Below the pieces are notes generated by a model, which did no database searches, was not told the DNA's origin, and saw only the letters and a list, made by a program, of their open reading frames with translations. Made by a program: the position numbers and the translations under genes. DNA of 64,000 bases from an uncultured Pseudomonadota bacterium (GTDB lineage Bacteria > Myxococcota_A > UBA796 > SXON01). Each line of letters opens with the position of its first letter. Within the stretch, counting starts at the first letter, position 1. The DNA lies in contig CAIUMM010000054.1 in NCBI GenBank assembly GCA_903900265.1, positions 1 through 64,000 of the forward strand. Direction: 5' to 3'. Of this stretch, positions 30,116-39,208 are shown piece by piece.

Positions 30116-32875
30116 CTACCGCGCGCCCTGCGTCCGACGGCGGATGACGAGCAACGCCACGAACAGCCCGGCTGCGGGCCAAGGGACGCCCGGCGCGGAG
30201 GCGCAGCCACAGCTGTGACCGACGGTGATCTTGGAGTTGTCCGCAGAGTCTCCCGGGCCGTCGCTGGCAGAGTCCGAGCCCGTATCTGAGCCCGCGGTGT
30301 CGTCGATCGGGTCGGCAGCGGGCGCGTACAGACACACGTCGTCGATGTTCCAACCGCCAAACTCCAAGCCTTGATCGCTCTGGATCTCCCACCCGAGGGT
30401 GATCGGGTTGCCAGCGCGCGACAGGCGCAGGGTGTGGAGCATCCACTCGTGGTCTTCGGTCTGCTCGTTGCCAGGGTTCTCGCCGCTGGCGTGGTTGGAC
30501 CACACCTCGGCGTCGTTCGCGAGCACGCGGGCGTGATCGTAGTAGCCGTCCTCGACGCTCAACCACCGACGGTACTGGAGGATCAGCTCGGTGTTGTCAC
30601 CGACGTCGATCGCCGGCGACGAAAGACGGTTTTGGATGCTGGACTGATATTCACCGTTGTAGTTCCCGCCGCCCAGATCGTTGCCCCAGATCTTCCGGCC
30701 CGTGTAGGCTTCGCTGGGATCCCCGGCCATGCCGGTAGGACGGTCCCACGTCCAGTCATCGGCGCCCTCGGTGTCGCGGCCGTCGAGCAGCGCGTGGGTA
30801 AACCCGCCGTCATCGTCGTCAAAGGAGGCGCACCAGACCTGCTCCAGCTGGCCGACGTAGAACGTGTACGGGGCGATGTCCCCGCCAGAGGGCAACATCA
30901 CATTGGTGCCATCCGCGGCGGTGGCGGAGATGTAGTAGGTGACAATGGTCCCGCCCGGGAAGCCCGAGAATTCGCCGGTGAAGGCGTCGCCGGTCACTGC
31001 GCCCGCGGTCTCGAGCCAGGAGCCACCGCCATCGGTGGAGTAGTGCACGGTGACGTCGGCGAGCGTGAATTCCGTGCAGCCGGGCGCGAGGTTCACCACC
31101 GCGCCTTCAAACGGGATCGGCGTGTTGGACGACTGGTTTCCGAGGGGGTTGTGGTCGATGCCGATGATCGAGGAGTCTCCGCCGGGGCCGAGGCCGTGAC
31201 GCCCGAAGGCGTCGAGGATCTCGCAAAAGTGGGGCGTCCCGTCGGTGACGTCGTTGTTGTCGTCGTCGGCGAGCACGAACTCGTCGTAGCTCTCCGGGAT
31301 CGTCGGACCGGCGTGGAGGCCATTGGCGAGCAGGCTGGACGCCGTGCGCCAGCCGTCCCCGGAGTCCGAGCGGCTCTCGCCGTAGCTGGTGTTCAAATTG
31401 TCCCAAAGATCCCAAACAGCGCCGGCGAAGATCAAGCCGTCCTGATGGCTCTCTCCGGTGACGTCGGCCGGGTACACGTAGTCGGTAGACGTGTCGCGAA
31501 TCGACCCGCCTGAGGTGTAAAAGTACGGGCCGATGTGCGAGTCGTGGGTCATCAACGTCGCGATGGTGTCGGAGATGCCTTCGGAGATCGAAGGATCATA
31601 TACGCCAGCTTCCAAGGCGTAATAATGGAAGCCGTGACCCCACTCGTGGTAGACGACGTCGGCGATCTCGCCGGTGTTGTTGCAGCCGCCGCCCTCGTCG
31701 TAGAAGTTCAGGTTTCCGTCGTAGTAGGCGTTGCAGTTGCCGCTGACGTTCACTTTCGCCGTGAGCGCGTCGGTCGCCATCCCGTTGTCGGGCGCCATCT
31801 CCAGCGCCCACGCCCGAACGTCAAACACGTACTTGTACGTGTCGATCTCAGCTTGAGTGGCGTTCGAGGACGTCCACGTCAACGAGGACGACGTGACCGG
31901 CAAGGAGCCTTCGGGCCCCGAGTCATTCCGCACCGACACATAGCTGCTGCTCAACGAGGCGGTCCATGTCGTGCTGTCCGAGAGCGTAGCCACGCCAGCC
32001 TCGCTCGCGTACTGCGTGGAGCCGTCGGCGCCGCTAAGCTTGATCAACGGGAGCGCGGACGTGGTGTAGTCGCCGTCCAGCGTGCGGGTGTGGGTCGTGC
32101 CGAGGATCGTCCCGGTGAACGTAGAGATCTCATTGTACGTGTTCAGGCGCTCGCCGGTCGCGGCGTCCACGTGGGTCACCCAGTTTCCAAGCGGCGAGTC
32201 GGTGTGCGAGCGCACCTCCCAGCACAAGCGCACGTCCAGCCCACCGGCGCGATCCCAGGGCAACGCGACCAGCTTGGTGACCACGCCCGTGTGATCCGCG
32301 AGGGCGGCCGGGCCTTGCAGCTGCGCCACCTGCTCCGCGTCCGCGACGCTGAGCCTCGGCTTCGGCAACGACTGCACCGATGGGTAGGTGCTGACCCCGA
32401 ACATGACCAGCTCGCCGCCGCGAACGCGCGCAGTCACGCCGCCCCCCCACACGGGTGCGCCCGAGATCAGCCGGTCAAAGTCCACGTACCAGGTGTCCAT
32501 CGAGGCCGAATAGCCGATGGCACGCAGCACGAGCTGGCCTTGATCCACGCCGACCATTCCCGGGTTGCGCGCAAAAAATGCCCGCAAGGACGCTTCCACC
32601 TCGCCCTCGCTGCGGACGCCGCCGATCGGAATTCCCGGGCCCCACGCGCGCCGCGCCGTCGCCTCGCGCTCGTCGAAGCGAGCGAGCCATCCCGCGCCTT
32701 CCCCCTGTACAAACTCCTCCCACGACGGCGTGTGCCGCAAGCGCAGCTGCGCCGGCATGTGGTAGACCTCTGTGCGGTTCGGCGCCACCCCGGCTCCCTC
32801 TGTAGGCGCGAAGGCCAACGCGTGGGAGGACAGGTTGGGGAGACCGAGCACCAGCAAGGACAACAGAGAGGGCAT
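30116..32875 (-). CDS. secreted metalloprotease, M36/fungalysin-like, with MYXO-CTERM-like tail
   Basis: VVYHEWGHGFHYYALEAGVYDPSISEGISDTIATLMTHDS zinc site; C-terminal CGCASAPGVPWPAAGLFVALLVIRRRTQGAR; start taken at MPSLLSLLVLGLP. Confidence 0.8.
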   Translation of the reverse strand: MPSLLSLLVLGLPNLSSHALAFAPTEGAGVAPNRTEVYHMPAQLRLRHTPSWEEFVQGEGAGWLARFDEREATARRAWGPGIPIGGVRSEGEVEASLRAFFARNPGMVGVDQGQLVLRAIGYSASMDTWYVDFDRLISGAPVWGGGVTARVRGGELVMFGVSTYPSVQSLPKPRLSVADAEQVAQLQGPAALADHTGVVTKLVALPWDRAGGLDVRLCWEVRSHTDSPLGNWVTHVDAATGERLNTYNEISTFTGTILGTTHTRTLDGDYTTSALPLIKLSGADGSTQYASEAGVATLSDSTTWTASLSSSYVSVRNDSGPEGSLPVTSSSLTWTSSNATQAEIDTYKYVFDVRAWALEMAPDNGMATDALTAKVNVSGNCNAYYDGNLNFYDEGGGCNNTGEIADVVYHEWGHGFHYYALEAGVYDPSISEGISDTIATLMTHDSHIGPYFYTSGGSIRDTSTDYVYPADVTGESHQDGLIFAGAVWDLWDNLNTSYGESRSDSGDGWRTASSLLANGLHAGPTIPESYDEFVLADDDNNDVTDGTPHFCEILDAFGRHGLGPGGDSSIIGIDHNPLGNQSSNTPIPFEGAVVNLAPGCTEFTLADVTVHYSTDGGGSWLETAGAVTGDAFTGEFSGFPGGTIVTYYISATAADGTNVMLPSGGDIAPYTFYVGQLEQVWCASFDDDDGGFTHALLDGRDTEGADDWTWDRPTGMAGDPSEAYTGRKIWGNDLGGGNYNGEYQSSIQNRLSSPAIDVGDNTELILQYRRWLSVEDGYYDHARVLANDAEVWSNHASGENPGNEQTEDHEWMLHTLRLSRAGNPITLGWEIQSDQGLEFGGWNIDDVCLYAPAADPIDDTAGSDTGSDSASDGPGDSADNSKITVGHSCGCASAPGVPWPAAGLFVALLVIRRRTQGAR

Positions 32876-34568
32876 GCAAAACTCCGGCTCCTGCAGTGTG
32901 CCCCCTTCTCGCGCTACCTCCAAATTTCGTGGCCACGGCACCGCGGAGATTCACCGGAACGTGACAGGGATACATAGCCGTGTGCTCCTCGCGCCGCGCC
33001 GACTGCTGTTGCTCCCGCTCCTCCTCGGCGCCGCGCTCGCCGCCTGCGACGGCGCTGGCGATGCGCCCCAGGATCTGCCGGCGCTCCCCCCTCGAACCGA
33101 CGCGGCATCGCTTCCCCCCGCCGGCGAGGTCCTGCCGCAGAAGCGGATCACCCTCGCGTGGACCGGAGAGGTGCGCGGCGAGATCGAGGTTTGCGGCTGT
33201 CCTACCGTACCGTACGGCGGATTCGTGCGGCGCGGCCAGTATCTCAGCCAGCTAAAAGAGCAGGGGGACCCTGTGTTCGTGCTCGATGCCGGAGAGATGC
33301 TGATCAAGGGCGCGAAGGGCGTGCGAGCCGATGACCAAGCGCTCCGCGCCCAGACCGTGCTCACCCTAAGCCGGCAGGTGGGCTTAGACGCGTGGGCGCC
33401 GGGTCCCACCGACCTGCGGGTGCGCAGCGCGGTCGATCCCGCGGAGACGTCCTGGAAGGACGCGGTCGCCGTCAACGTCGCAGGATTCGCACCAACGGCC
33501 GTGCTCGAGCGCGGCGGCGCGCGTATCGGCGTGGTCGGACTGAGCGGACCGCTGCCCGGCGCGCTCCTCGATGAAGACGCGCTCGTGGCGGCGGTGCGCG
33601 GCGCGATCACGAAGGTCACTACGCCGGTCGACGGCTGGGTTGTGCTGTCCAACGCGAGCCATTCCGTCAATCAGCGCGTCGCCGAGGGCGTCCCCGAGGT
33701 CGGGATCGTGCTCGGGACACGCGGCGAAGACCTGGACACCCCCACCCGCACCACCGGCGCGCCGATCGTCGAAGCGCCGGACCGAGGTCGTTTTGTGAGC
33801 GTCGTGCGCTGGGCGATCGGCACCAAGCCCGGACCCGCCAGCTTGGTGAACGGCGCCCCCGACGCACGGAGCTGGGAGGCCTGGGACGACGCGCTGGAGC
33901 GCCTCGTCCTGCAAACCGGGCCCGCGCGTATCGCGGAGCAGCGACGGGTCGACAGCCTATGGGACGCGCTATCGCCGGCCGCCGCGGGCCGAAACCTCGT
34001 GTTCGTGCGCGACCGCCCGTTAGGCTCCGATCTGCAAGGCGAGGCTGCGATCTCCGAAGCGGTACGCCAGTTTCAAGAGGCCAGCGTCGGCGCGGCGAAG
34101 AGCCGGGTCGCCGAGGAGCAGGCGGTCCGGTACGTGTCTGCGGGGTCCTGCACCGGATGCCACGATGACTACGTCGCCGCGTGGGCCGCGACCCCGTCGC
34201 ATCCTCAGGCGTGGCAGGCGCTGCTGAGCCGCAACGCCACGGCCAACCCAGAGTGCGTCAGCTGTCACTCCACCGGTTGGGGAGAGCCTGGGGGCAACGC
34301 CTCCGCAGACGACGTCGCGATGCGCACGTGGAAGGCAGTGCAGTGCGAGGAGTGCCACGGGCCGATGTCCGCGCATCGGGATGACCCACGACGAAACCAC
34401 GGACAAGCGGTGGTCGAAGCGACATGCGTCGGCTGCCACGACGAGGCCAACTCTCCGCAATTCGACTACGAAAGCTACCGCAAGCGCCTGTCCTGCGTGA
34501 GCCTGAAGCAGAATGGGAGCACCTCAGAGGCCCACAAGCCGGTGATCGGCGCCCCGGCCTCCCGATGA
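32772..34568 (+). CDS. lipoprotein: 5'-nucleotidase-like N-terminal half plus tetrahaem cytochrome c554-like C-terminal half; true start probably downstream (~32950-32985)
   Basis: AALAACDG lipobox; CTGCH, CVSCH, CEECH and CVGCH haem motifs. Confidence 0.7.
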   Translation: MRFGATPAPSVGAKANAWEDRLGRPSTSKDNREGMQNSGSCSVPPSRATSKFRGHGTAEIHRNVTGIHSRVLLAPRRLLLLPLLLGAALAACDGAGDAPQDLPALPPRTDAASLPPAGEVLPQKRITLAWTGEVRGEIEVCGCPTVPYGGFVRRGQYLSQLKEQGDPVFVLDAGEMLIKGAKGVRADDQALRAQTVLTLSRQVGLDAWAPGPTDLRVRSAVDPAETSWKDAVAVNVAGFAPTAVLERGGARIGVVGLSGPLPGALLDEDALVAAVRGAITKVTTPVDGWVVLSNASHSVNQRVAEGVPEVGIVLGTRGEDLDTPTRTTGAPIVEAPDRGRFVSVVRWAIGTKPGPASLVNGAPDARSWEAWDDALERLVLQTGPARIAEQRRVDSLWDALSPAAAGRNLVFVRDRPLGSDLQGEAAISEAVRQFQEASVGAAKSRVAEEQAVRYVSAGSCTGCHDDYVAAWAATPSHPQAWQALLSRNATANPECVSCHSTGWGEPGGNASADDVAMRTWKAVQCEECHGPMSAHRDDPRRNHGQAVVEATCVGCHDEANSPQFDYESYRKRLSCVSLKQNGSTSEAHKPVIGAPASR

Positions 34569-35206
34569 TCGCGCTGTGGTGGGCGCTTCAGGGGCCGCTC
34601 GGGGTGCGCATCGCCCACGCCGAGCTGCTCCCGCGCGACTACCACACCGAGCTCGCCAACGCGGCCGCCGACACCATCGCGGGGATGGCCAAAGCCCAGC
34701 AGATCGACGAGGCCGAGGCGTTCGCAGCGCGCTGGCGCAAGACCATCGGCGTGACGGCTTCCGCCGAAGACGCCAAGTTGTCCTACGAGCTGGGTTTGGG
34801 ATGGAGGCTCGCAGGCCGACCCGACCGCGCGCTGCGGGCGCTGGACGCCGCGCTCCAAGCGGATCCGACGATGGTCGCGGCGCACTACGACCGCGGAGAG
34901 CTACGCTTAGAGCAAGGCGATCTGGAGGCGGCCAAAGCGGACTTTACGGCTGTCACAGCGTCCGCACCCGACGCTTGGCCCGGACATTTCCGCCTCGCCG
35001 ACGTCGCAGGCCGACAGGGCGACGTCGTCACCTTCGAGCGGGAGTTGACCACCGCGCTGCGGTACGGATTCTCCTTTCGCAGCATCAGCGACGATCCCCA
35101 TTGGCGGAAGGCCTTTCACGACCCTGCCCTTGGATCCGCGATGCAACGGTTGATCACCGTTTACCAAGGGGAGGACGTGTTCAGCCTGTTCGAAGAACCC
35201 AATTGA
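34565..35206 (+). CDS. TPR-repeat protein
   Basis: ATGA overlap with upstream gene; ALRALDAALQADPTMVAAHYDRGELRLEQGDLEAAKADF. Confidence 0.7.
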   Translation: MIALWWALQGPLGVRIAHAELLPRDYHTELANAAADTIAGMAKAQQIDEAEAFAARWRKTIGVTASAEDAKLSYELGLGWRLAGRPDRALRALDAALQADPTMVAAHYDRGELRLEQGDLEAAKADFTAVTASAPDAWPGHFRLADVAGRQGDVVTFERELTTALRYGFSFRSISDDPHWRKAFHDPALGSAMQRLITVYQGEDVFSLFEEPN

Positions 35207-35235
35207 CCGCGCTTACAACGGGTTAGCACTGGCCT

Positions 35236-36042
35236 GTGCTGCTCACCCTCCTCACCCTCCTTTCGACCTCCGCCAACGCAGAGCCTCGAACCTCCACTCC
35301 CCCCGCGACGCCTGCGGAGCCTGCCGCAGAGCCGCTCGCGATCCCGGTGGAGGCCGCGGGCAGCGACGCCGCCCCCACAGCGACGCCTGCACCTGCAGCG
35401 ACGCCTGCACCCGCGGCGACGCCTGCACCCGCCGCGACGCCTGCACCCGCAGCGACGCCTGCACCCGCCGCGACGCCTGCACCCGCCGCGACGCCTGCAC
35501 CCGCAGCGACGCCTGCACCCGCAGCGCCGGTCGCTCCTGCGGCCCCCGCTCCGGTCACGGCGCCCGCCACGGCCCAGCCTGCGGCCGCAAAACCACCCCA
35601 TCCCATCGAACGTGACCCCGTGGGCGTCGGCGTCGGTGTAATGATCGGACTCCCGATCGGCGCCTCGGCCAGCTACAAACCGAGCCTGAAGGGCATGTGG
35701 TTTGACGGCGCGCTCGGCTGGGACAGCGCGACCCAAAGCGCGGCGATCCACGTCGAAGTGCTCTACACCATGGCGACGATGCACTCGCCCGAGATCGAAG
35801 CCATCTCGTTCCCCTTCTACATCGGCGTAGGCCCGCGGTTCCGCATCAGCGGCCCCACGAGCGCGACCGACACGGGCTACGCGCCCTCAAACCTCGCCGT
35901 TCGCATCCCGCTCGGCATGGCGTTCTACCACGAGGGTGTGCCGATCGAAGGCTTCGTCGAGATCGCGCCGGGCATCGGCATGCTGCCACGCCCGCGCGGC
36001 ACCTTCGACGCCGCCATCGGCGGTCGCTTCTACCTGCCCTAG
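35236..36042 (+). CDS. hypothetical envelope protein with ATPAPA repeat linker
   Basis: N-terminal hydrophobic segment, ATPAPA repeats, beta-rich C-terminal domain. Confidence 0.6.
   Translation: MLLTLLTLLSTSANAEPRTSTPPATPAEPAAEPLAIPVEAAGSDAAPTATPAPAATPAPAATPAPAATPAPAATPAPAATPAPAATPAPAATPAPAAPVAPAAPAPVTAPATAQPAAAKPPHPIERDPVGVGVGVMIGLPIGASASYKPSLKGMWFDGALGWDSATQSAAIHVEVLYTMATMHSPEIEAISFPFYIGVGPRFRISGPTSATDTGYAPSNLAVRIPLGMAFYHEGVPIEGFVEIAPGIGMLPRPRGTFDAAIGGRFYLP
35381..35525 (+). repeat. tandem ~18-bp repeat (gcgacgcctgcacccgc[c/a]) encoding ATPAPA
   Basis: About eight near-identical consecutive units, in frame. Confidence 0.9.
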
Positions 36043-36043
36043 T

Positions 36044-36286
36044 TCAGGGTCCGGGACCGTTCAACGCACCCTCGACCGCGCGGACGACCTCGTCCTCGAG
36101 GGGAAAGCCCGAGAAGGTCTTTTTCGCGACCACGCGGTCACCCACGCGGACCTCGAAAATACCCCCATGACCCTTGATGAGCCGCGCTTCGATACCTAGC
36201 TCCTCCCGCAGCACATCCACCGCACGGGTGGCACGCGGGAGGTAGCCTCAACTGGTGCAGTAGGTGATGGAAATGTCGACAGCCAT
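36044..36286 (-). CDS. SelW-like (Rdx family, SelT/SelW/SelH) selenoprotein with in-frame UGA at 36248-36250
   Basis: Manual translation: MAVDISITYCTSUGYLPRATRAVDVLREELGIEARLIKGHGGIFEVRVGDRVVAKKTFSGFPLEDEVVRAVEGALNGPGP*; GGAGG four nt upstream of ATG; CxxU replaces the family CxxC. Confidence 0.82.
36202..36242 (-). promoter_or_regulatory. candidate bacterial SECIS element
   Basis: 8-bp stem CCTCCCGC/GCGGGAGG enclosing CCACC-CGUGC-GGUGG; apical loop begins after 21 nt from the UGA. Confidence 0.6.
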
Positions 36287-37505
36287 GAAGCCTCCGTCCC
36301 CAAACCTTAAGCACCAACCCGCCACCCGCATCGAGGGAATTTCACGCCTGTGGGACGGCACCCGGGTGCATCAGGACGTCGCAATCGTGCTGCGGGGCGG
36401 CACGGTGGTCGGCATCGGACCCGAGGTCGACGACGTCCCGGTCGAGGAGATCATCGACGCCGACGGGCTGATCGCTATGCCCGGGCTGGTCGATTGCCAC
36501 ACCCACACGACCTTCGCGGGCAGTCGCGTCGGCGATTTTGTGCGCCGCCTCGGAGGCGCAAACTACACGGCGCTGCTCGAAGGCGGCGGCGGCATCCACA
36601 CCACCGTGCAATCCACGCGGATGGCCACGACCGATGAGCTGAGCTTCCTGACCTCGGCGCGCCTCGAGACCATGCTCGCGCACGGCGTGACGACGGTGGA
36701 GATCAAGAGCGGCTACGGGCTCGATCTCCGCACCGAAGCCCGCATGATCGACGCGGCGCAAGCGAGCTCGGGCCCGGTGGAGGTCGTCTCGACCTACCTC
36801 GCGCATGTGTTTCCGCGCGGCCGGAACACCGGCGCCGAGCGCAGCGCGTACCTGCAGGAGATCCTCGACTCGCACCTCCCGACGCTCGCCAACCGGGTGA
36901 CCGCGGTGGACGTGTACTGCGATGATGGCGCGTTTACCCTTGAGGAAACACGGGCGATCCTGACTCGCGCACGCGCGCTCGGCCTTGGACTGCACGTGCA
37001 CGCCGAGCAAGTGGCCTACACCGGGGCCGCCGCGCTCGCCGCGGAGCTGGGGGCGTGGTCCGCCGACCATCTGGAGCGCCTCGACGCGAACGGTGTGGCC
37101 GCGCTGGCAAAGGCCGGCACGGTCGCGGTCCTGCTCCCCGGGGCGATGCTGTACTTGAAGGACAGCGCGCCGCCGGTCGCCGCGCTGCGCGCCGCCGGTG
37201 TGCCGCTGGCCGTCGCGACCGACTTCAACCCCGGCTCATCCCCGGTCAACAACCTCTGGGTCGCCGCCACGCTGGCGTGCTTGACCATGGGATTGACCCC
37301 TGAAGAGGCGCTGATGGGGATCACGCGCAACGGCGCGCGCGCGCTTGGCCGCACCGACCTCGGCTGGTTGGGTGCCGGTTCCGCAGCGGACATCGCGCTC
37401 TACGCGCCGCCGGTCGGCGAGCCGCCCTCGGTCGAGGTGCTCCTGCAGTACATGGGCGGCACGCTGGCCGAGCAGGTCTGGAAGCGCGGCCAGCGGGTGC
37501 TGTAG
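36285..37505 (+). CDS. hutI: imidazolonepropionase
   Basis: GLVDCHTHTTFAGSRVGDFVRRLGGANYTALLEGGGGIHTTVQSTR; LAHVFPRG; ATDFNPGSSP; exact start uncertain. Confidence 0.93.
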   Translation: MKPPSPNLKHQPATRIEGISRLWDGTRVHQDVAIVLRGGTVVGIGPEVDDVPVEEIIDADGLIAMPGLVDCHTHTTFAGSRVGDFVRRLGGANYTALLEGGGGIHTTVQSTRMATTDELSFLTSARLETMLAHGVTTVEIKSGYGLDLRTEARMIDAAQASSGPVEVVSTYLAHVFPRGRNTGAERSAYLQEILDSHLPTLANRVTAVDVYCDDGAFTLEETRAILTRARALGLGLHVHAEQVAYTGAAALAAELGAWSADHLERLDANGVAALAKAGTVAVLLPGAMLYLKDSAPPVAALRAAGVPLAVATDFNPGSSPVNNLWVAATLACLTMGLTPEEALMGITRNGARALGRTDLGWLGAGSAADIALYAPPVGEPPSVEVLLQYMGGTLAEQVWKRGQRVL

Positions 37506-37520
37506 AGGCCGAGCGACCGA

Positions 37521-39095
37521 TCAGCCCGAGCGCATCAGCTCTTCGGCGGTGCGCTCAGCGGGAGCCACGGTAGGGCCGACGCTCGGGACGCTGATGACCA
37601 GCACGGTGATGTTGTCCTTGCCGCCGCCCATGTGCGCGGCGCGGACGAGCTGGCGGCTGATCGCGCGGTTGTCATCGGACTGCGTGCAGATCTGCTCGAT
37701 CTCGGCGTCATCGACCTCGCCCCAGAGCCCGTCGGAGCAGAGGACGAGCCTGTCGCCCTCTTCGAGCTCGACCTGGAAGATGTCGATGTCGACGTTGCGC
37801 TCGGTCCCGACGGTGCGGAGCAGGATGTTCGAGTGCGGGTGGTTGCGCGCTTCTTCAGCGGTGATGCGATTCTGCTCGACCATACGCGCCACCAACGAGT
37901 GATCACGCGTGATCTGGTGCAGGGTGCCGTTACGCACCAAATAGCCGCGAGAATCGCCTACATTGGCGCAGAGCGCGATCTGATCGTCCACCACCATGCA
38001 GGTGACGAGCGTGGTGCCCATGTCACTGCCACGCGCCTCGGCGCTGCCTTTGATGGTGTTGTTGGCTTCCTGGAACGCCTCGTCGAGGATGTTCTCGATC
38101 ACCGAAACCGACGGGCGGGGTGTGACGTCCACGCGATCTTTCGCGACGCGAACGAGCGTCTCCACGGCCATCTGGGACGCGACCTCCCCCGAGTCGTGCC
38201 CCCCCATGCCGTCCGCCACTACAAACAGCTCTACGCCCTCCGTGAGCCGGGACCAACCCCAGTTGTCCTCATTTAGCGAGCGTACCAAGCCCACATCGGT
38301 CATCCCCGCGTGACGGGTGAGCCGCTGGCGCTTGTGACGATGGGCTTCCTGCTGCAGCGCTTGTCCGAACTCGGGCGTGCTGCTGTACGCGCCCGCCTCG
38401 ACGCTCGCGAACAACGCCTGCCAGGCGCGCTCCTCGAGCGGTGTGTAGCGACGCAGGATCTCGCCGAGCTCCTTCATGGTCGGCGCGTACTCTTCCACCG
38501 TGAGCGGACGCGACTCGACGGCCGCGACCTCAGGATCGAAGAGCACAAACTCGCCCCCCGGACGGATGCCGAAGTTGGAGCGATGCAGCCAGCCCAGACG
38601 CACGCCGTTGAACGCCAACATCCCGATGATGCCCGCTGCCCGTTGGGCAAAAGCCACGACCCGCTCAATGGGGAGCGGCGCGGCCTCATCCAACATCAAC
38701 GCTTCATTGGTAAACGGAACCACCGAGCACATCAGCACCGGATTTTCTTCCGGATACGGAAAAACGTCGCAGGGGGACAGCAGCGCGGGGTGCTGAACCT
38801 GCTTCTGGAAGAACTGAAGGTACGGCGTGAAGCGCTCGCGGTCCCATCGGGTCGACAACAAGAAGCGGCGCGTGGCGAGCGATGCACCACATTCATCGCA
38901 ATTAAGCTGCACAGATGGGTTTTCTTCGCAACCACACTCCCAGCAGCGCCGGGTCAGACGATCGGGCCGATTGTCGTTCACCAGATAAAACATCCGGCCT
39001 TCGGCCAAACGAATCAGCGCCTCGACCTTGTAATAGTCGGAAAGGTTCATCCCGGGGGAGAACGTCGGAGGTCTGGAGCGGAAACCGCTAGCCAT
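37521..39095 (-). CDS. PP2C-family protein phosphatase with N-terminal zinc-ribbon and degenerate kinase-like region
   Basis: TDVGLVRSLNEDNWG, VVADGMGGHDSGEVAS, LVLCSDGLWGEV, GGKDNITVLV; N-terminal CWECGCEENPSVQLNCDECG. Confidence 0.85.
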   Translation of the reverse strand: MASGFRSRPPTFSPGMNLSDYYKVEALIRLAEGRMFYLVNDNRPDRLTRRCWECGCEENPSVQLNCDECGASLATRRFLLSTRWDRERFTPYLQFFQKQVQHPALLSPCDVFPYPEENPVLMCSVVPFTNEALMLDEAAPLPIERVVAFAQRAAGIIGMLAFNGVRLGWLHRSNFGIRPGGEFVLFDPEVAAVESRPLTVEEYAPTMKELGEILRRYTPLEERAWQALFASVEAGAYSSTPEFGQALQQEAHRHKRQRLTRHAGMTDVGLVRSLNEDNWGWSRLTEGVELFVVADGMGGHDSGEVASQMAVETLVRVAKDRVDVTPRPSVSVIENILDEAFQEANNTIKGSAEARGSDMGTTLVTCMVVDDQIALCANVGDSRGYLVRNGTLHQITRDHSLVARMVEQNRITAEEARNHPHSNILLRTVGTERNVDIDIFQVELEEGDRLVLCSDGLWGEVDDAEIEQICTQSDDNRAISRQLVRAAHMGGGKDNITVLVISVPSVGPTVAPAERTAEELMRSG

Positions 39096-39208
39096 TCAGG
39101 GGCATTCCTGTTCGTTGGTGGCACAGTCTATCCGCCGCGCGCACAATTCGGCGAGCGCCAGCGCCACAACGCGTACGCTCAACGCGTGATTCTGGAGGCC
39201 TTTCAAGG

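Noticed and set aside
35381-35525. Possible CRISPR-like array
   Set aside because: Units are contiguous with no unique spacers and are in frame in a CDS; simple coding tandem repeat
35936-36199. 87 aa plus-strand ORF over the selenoprotein region
   Set aside because: Low-complexity Ser/Arg/Ala composition, no motifs; the minus-strand UGA-containing frame shows family motifs and an RBS
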